DNA from: JAAFHS01 sp043751715 | GTDB taxonomy: Bacteria > Pseudomonadota > Alphaproteobacteria > Rhodobacterales > Rhodobacteraceae | DNA: 24,385 nt | Assembly (NCBI GenBank): GCA_043751715.1 | Contig: JAYUZO010000249.1 | Span: 1-24,385 of the forward strand | Direction of reading: 5' to 3' | In this document: in pieces, positions 21,815-24,385 of the stretch | Layout of the letters: each line of letters begins with the position of its first letter | Numbering within the stretch: position 1 is the first letter of the stretch | Notes under the pieces: model-generated | What the model was told of the DNA's origin: nothing | Databases searched by the model: none | Seen by the model: only the letters and a program-made list of their open reading frames with translations | Position numbers and translations under genes: made by a program

Positions 21815-22374
21815 GGCGGTGTCCGCGTGTGTAATTCATCCTGCACATAGGCCATCAGCGCCGACAGACGCTGCAGCAACACATCAAGAACCAGCGTCAT
21901 GCGCGGTTCATCATTATTTTGCATGGCGCGGTGCAAATGTTCGGCATCGGTCTGCACGCTAACGGCACCGATGGACCCTGCGACAGCAATCAGGATATGG
22001 CATTGCGCGCGGAAGGCGGCCTTGTTCAGCGTGGGTGCGGCGGCGGCGATTGCAGTGGTGACAGCGTCCAGATCAAGCATCAGCTGGCGCAGCAGATCCA
22101 ACGCGGTGGCGGGGCCCGCAAGGGCCATCAGGCGTTGAAACACCTTTGCATCGACAATGGGATCGGGGCCGGACTGCGTGTTGGACATGCGGTCAAACTG
22201 CTGGCGCACCAAAATGCAAAGCGACACGGTTTCCGCAATCAGGGGCTGCAGGGATGAATCCTGGTTCTGCACCATGATGCGCGAAAGCGTGTTATGCAGA
22301 TCATGCAGGTTTTGCTGCAGTCTGGTAGCACCGCGCAAAGGCTCGGCACCGGGCTGAGGAATGGAAAGGGACAT
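21811..22374 (-). CDS. Hpt-domain phosphotransfer protein, LuxU-like
   Basis: A 187-residue protein. Residues 1-70 are an unrecognised helical region. Residues 74-155 match the Hpt fold: VDAKVFQRLMALAGPATALD starts the bundle, and CHILIAVAGSIGA carries the candidate phosphorylated H126 before AEHLHRAMQNND. The usual Lys and Gly after the histidine (H-x-L-K-G) are replaced by Ile and Ala. ATG 22374 (MSLSIPQ) is preferred; an in-frame ATG 22386 (MRDAM) has no ribosome site. Overlap with the sigma-54 regulator indicates a dedicated phosphorelay partner. The cognate hybrid kinase is not in the window. Confidence 0.75.
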   Translation of the reverse strand: MSLSIPQPGAEPLRGATRLQQNLHDLHNTLSRIMVQNQDSSLQPLIAETVSLCILVRQQFDRMSNTQSGPDPIVDAKVFQRLMALAGPATALDLLRQLMLDLDAVTTAIAAAAPTLNKAAFRAQCHILIAVAGSIGAVSVQTDAEHLHRAMQNNDEPRMTLVLDVLLQRLSALMAYVQDELHTRTPP

Positions 22375-22452
22375 CGCGTCTCGCATTTTGCAACAACCTA
22401 GCGCGCCGATTGGCGGCCTGTCCAGCGATGCGACGCAGCGTTTTGTGCGGGC

Positions 22453-24342
22453 CTAGCGTGAAGCCAGCCCCAGACCCTGCAAGGCCTGCGCAATTTCATC
22501 CAATATGGCGGGGTCATCAATCGTGGCGGGCATTTTCCACGGCTGGCTATCGGCGATCTTGGCCATGGTGCTGCGCAAAATCTTGCCCGACCGGGTTTTC
22601 GGCAAACGGTCAACCACCACGGCGCGTTTGAAATCGGCCACCGGGCCGATCCTTTCGCGCATCATGGCCACGCATTCCGTTATCACCTCGGCCGGATTGC
22701 GGGCCGCACCTTTGTTCAGGCAGACAAACCCCAGTGGTGATTGCCCCTTCAGCGCATCGGCCACGCCGATCACGGCGCATTCGGCCACATCGGGGTGGCT
22801 GGCCAGCACCTCTTCCATCGCACCGGTTGACAGACGATGGCCCGCCACATTGATCACATCATCGGTGCGCGCCATGATATAAAGATAGCCGTCGGCATCG
22901 ACATAGCCCGCATCGCCGGTTTCATAATATCCCGGAAACTGCGCCAGATAGCTTTTGTGAAACCGCGCTTCGGCATTCCACAGGGTCGGCAGGCAGCCCG
23001 GCGGCAGGGGCAGCCTGATGGCAATCGCCCCCAGCGTGCCGGGGCTGACCTGATGCCCGGCCTCATCCAGGATGTGCACGTCAAACCCCGGCATCGGCAC
23101 GGTGGGGCTGCCGATTTTCACCGGCAGTGCGCCAAGGCCCAGCGGGTTGGCAGCAATGGCATAACCGGTTTCGGTTTGCCACCAGTGATCAATCACCGGC
23201 ACACCGACATGGCGTTGGGCCCAGTGAATGGTGTCGGGGTCGGCACGTTCACCGGCCAGAAACAGGGCCTGCAAAGCGGACAGGTCGAACTGGCCGGGCA
23301 GCTCGCCTTTGGGGTCTTCACGCTTGATCGCGCGCAGGGCGGTGGGGGCGGTAAAGAACGTATGCACCTTGTGTTCAGCCATCACGCGCCAGAAGGCTGA
23401 TGCATCGGGCGTGCCCACAGGTTTGCCTTCGAACATCAAAGTGGTGCATCCGGCAATCAGCGGGGCGTAGCAGATATAGCTGTGGCCAACGACCCAACCG
23501 ACATCGGATGCGGCCCAGAACACCGCACCGGGCGGGCAGTTGTAGATGGCGGTCATCGTCCATTGCAGTGCCACCAGATGCCCTGCCGTCGGGCGTACCA
23601 CGCCCTTGGGTGCGCCAGTGGTGCCCGATGTGTAAAGGATATAGGCGGGGTGATTGCCCGCCACGGGCACGCAATCAGCCGGAGTAACGCCTGCCTGCAC
23701 GGCGTGCCAGTCGTGGTCATGCGCGCCCATATCGGCCACCAGCTGCGGGCGTTGCAGGATGATGCTGAATGCAGGTTTGTGCGCGGCCATGGCAATGGCC
23801 TGATCCAGCAGCGGTTTGTAGGGCACTACGCGGGCAGGCTCTATCCCGCAGCTGGCGGCAATCACAGCCTTGGGCGTGCAATCATCAATCCGTACGGCCA
23901 GTTCCGCTGCGGCAAACCCGCCAAACACGACCGAATGAATGGCCCCGATCCGTGCGCAGGCCAGCATGGCCACCACCGCCTCGGGCACCATGGGCATGTA
24001 GATCAGCACGCGGTCGCCACCGACCACACCCTGGGCCAGCAGCGCCCCTGCAAGCCGGGCAGTGCGCGCCATCAGATCGGCGTAGGTGATGCGGGTTTGC
24101 GTGCCGGTCAGCGGGCTGTCATGGATGATGGCCAGCCGGTCGCCGTGGCCTGCGGCCACATGCCGGTCAACCGCATTGTAACAGCCGTTGACGCGGCCAT
24201 CGGTGAACCATTCATACAAGGGCGCGCGATCGGTGTTCAGGGCATGGCCGGGCGGCGTGACCCAGTCAATGGCGCGGGCGGCCTGCAGCCAGAAACCATC
24301 CGGGTCGGCGCGCCACGCAGCATAGGTTGCAGCATAGGTCAT
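22453..24342 (-). CDS. prpE: propionyl-CoA synthetase (acyl-CoA ligase), PrpE-type
   Basis: A 629-residue adenylate-forming ligase that activates propionate (and less well acetate) to the CoA thioester through an acyl-AMP. Motifs are YTSGTTGAPKGVVRPTAGH, VFWAASDVGWVVGHSYICYA, DHWWQTETGYAIAANP and YYETGDAGYVDADGYLYIMA. The C-terminal catalytic lysine is K587 in LPKTRSGKILRST, the residue reversibly acylated in this family. Length and the VRPTAGH variant favour PrpE over the usual longer acetyl-CoA synthetase, but substrate preference needs assay. The start ATG 24342 gives the family-like MTYAATYAAWRADPDGFWL. It lies 78 nt upstream of the Hpt gene on the same strand and may be co-transcribed. 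Confidence 0.93.
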   Translation of the reverse strand: MTYAATYAAWRADPDGFWLQAARAIDWVTPPGHALNTDRAPLYEWFTDGRVNGCYNAVDRHVAAGHGDRLAIIHDSPLTGTQTRITYADLMARTARLAGALLAQGVVGGDRVLIYMPMVPEAVVAMLACARIGAIHSVVFGGFAAAELAVRIDDCTPKAVIAASCGIEPARVVPYKPLLDQAIAMAAHKPAFSIILQRPQLVADMGAHDHDWHAVQAGVTPADCVPVAGNHPAYILYTSGTTGAPKGVVRPTAGHLVALQWTMTAIYNCPPGAVFWAASDVGWVVGHSYICYAPLIAGCTTLMFEGKPVGTPDASAFWRVMAEHKVHTFFTAPTALRAIKREDPKGELPGQFDLSALQALFLAGERADPDTIHWAQRHVGVPVIDHWWQTETGYAIAANPLGLGALPVKIGSPTVPMPGFDVHILDEAGHQVSPGTLGAIAIRLPLPPGCLPTLWNAEARFHKSYLAQFPGYYETGDAGYVDADGYLYIMARTDDVINVAGHRLSTGAMEEVLASHPDVAECAVIGVADALKGQSPLGFVCLNKGAARNPAEVITECVAMMRERIGPVADFKRAVVVDRLPKTRSGKILRSTMAKIADSQPWKMPATIDDPAILDEIAQALQGLGLASR

Positions 24343-24385
24343 GTGCAGGGCCCCCCGATGTACCGCATCAATTTGCTGTGGGGCG

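Noticed and set aside
1..24385. CRISPR array, tRNA, insertion sequence or prophage
   Set aside because: No regularly spaced repeats, no cloverleaf-like intergenic sequence, and no transposase, integrase or phage protein were seen; gene content looks like ordinary core chromosome.

Overview
The window is GC-rich bacterial chromosome, tightly packed on both strands, with no sign of a mobile element, CRISPR array, tRNA or rRNA. The gene set is a phasin next to a PhaR repressor, a riboswitch-controlled gcvT-gcvH-gcvP operon, short NAD kinase, AzlC/AzlD, N-carbamoylputrescine amidase and a PrpE-type propionyl-CoA synthetase. This set and the protein styles point to an alphaproteobacterium of the Rhodobacterales (Roseobacter/Rhodobacter group). 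That placement is an inference from gene content and protein style, not from a marker gene.

Layout. 1-1826: the tail of a phasin gene, two tandem UUCG-loop terminators, phaR (polyhydroxyalkanoate control) and a closely following LysR-type regulator. 1918-3366 (minus): a Tat-exported metallo-beta-lactamase-fold hydrolase preceded by a small zinc metallopeptidase. 3458-6774 (plus): a DUF1801 protein, a glutamyl-tRNA synthetase and a MATE exporter. 6775-11554 (plus): a leader carrying a tandem glycine riboswitch, then gcvT, gcvH and gcvP. 11576-14393 (plus): a strong terminator, the azlC-azlD amino-acid export pair and a two-component system with overlapping stop and start. 14404-16136 (minus): N-carbamoylputrescine amidase and an alpha/beta hydrolase. 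16246-17881 (plus): a small membrane-anchored protein, a TetR regulator and two small unknown proteins, with four matching palindromic operators. 18034-19329 (minus): glyA. 19514-20275 (plus): NAD kinase. 20390-24342 (minus): prpE, an Hpt phosphotransfer protein and a sigma-54 activator with a receiver domain.

How the parts fit. The glycine cleavage operon oxidises glycine to CO2, ammonia and methylene-THF, and GlyA interconverts glycine and serine through the same cofactor, so the window holds both halves of a one-carbon node. The riboswitch should link gcvTHP expression to glycine level. PhaR, the phasin and PrpE relate to acyl-CoA and storage polymer metabolism. The Hpt protein and sigma-54 activator overlap by ATGA and form a likely phosphorelay resembling LuxU-LuxO.

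The least explained part is the TetR locus at 16246-17881. One dyad, TTGAAC-N3-GTTCAA, lies just before tetR, and three more (one with a single mismatch) fill the gap between tetR and two translationally coupled orphan genes. This is the best candidate here for an undescribed small regulatory module. Other points of interest are the enlarged second glycine aptamer, a hairpin over the gcvT start, nested AT-rich palindromes between gcvH and gcvP, and a boundary motif (GGATATTT) recurring at three gene ends.
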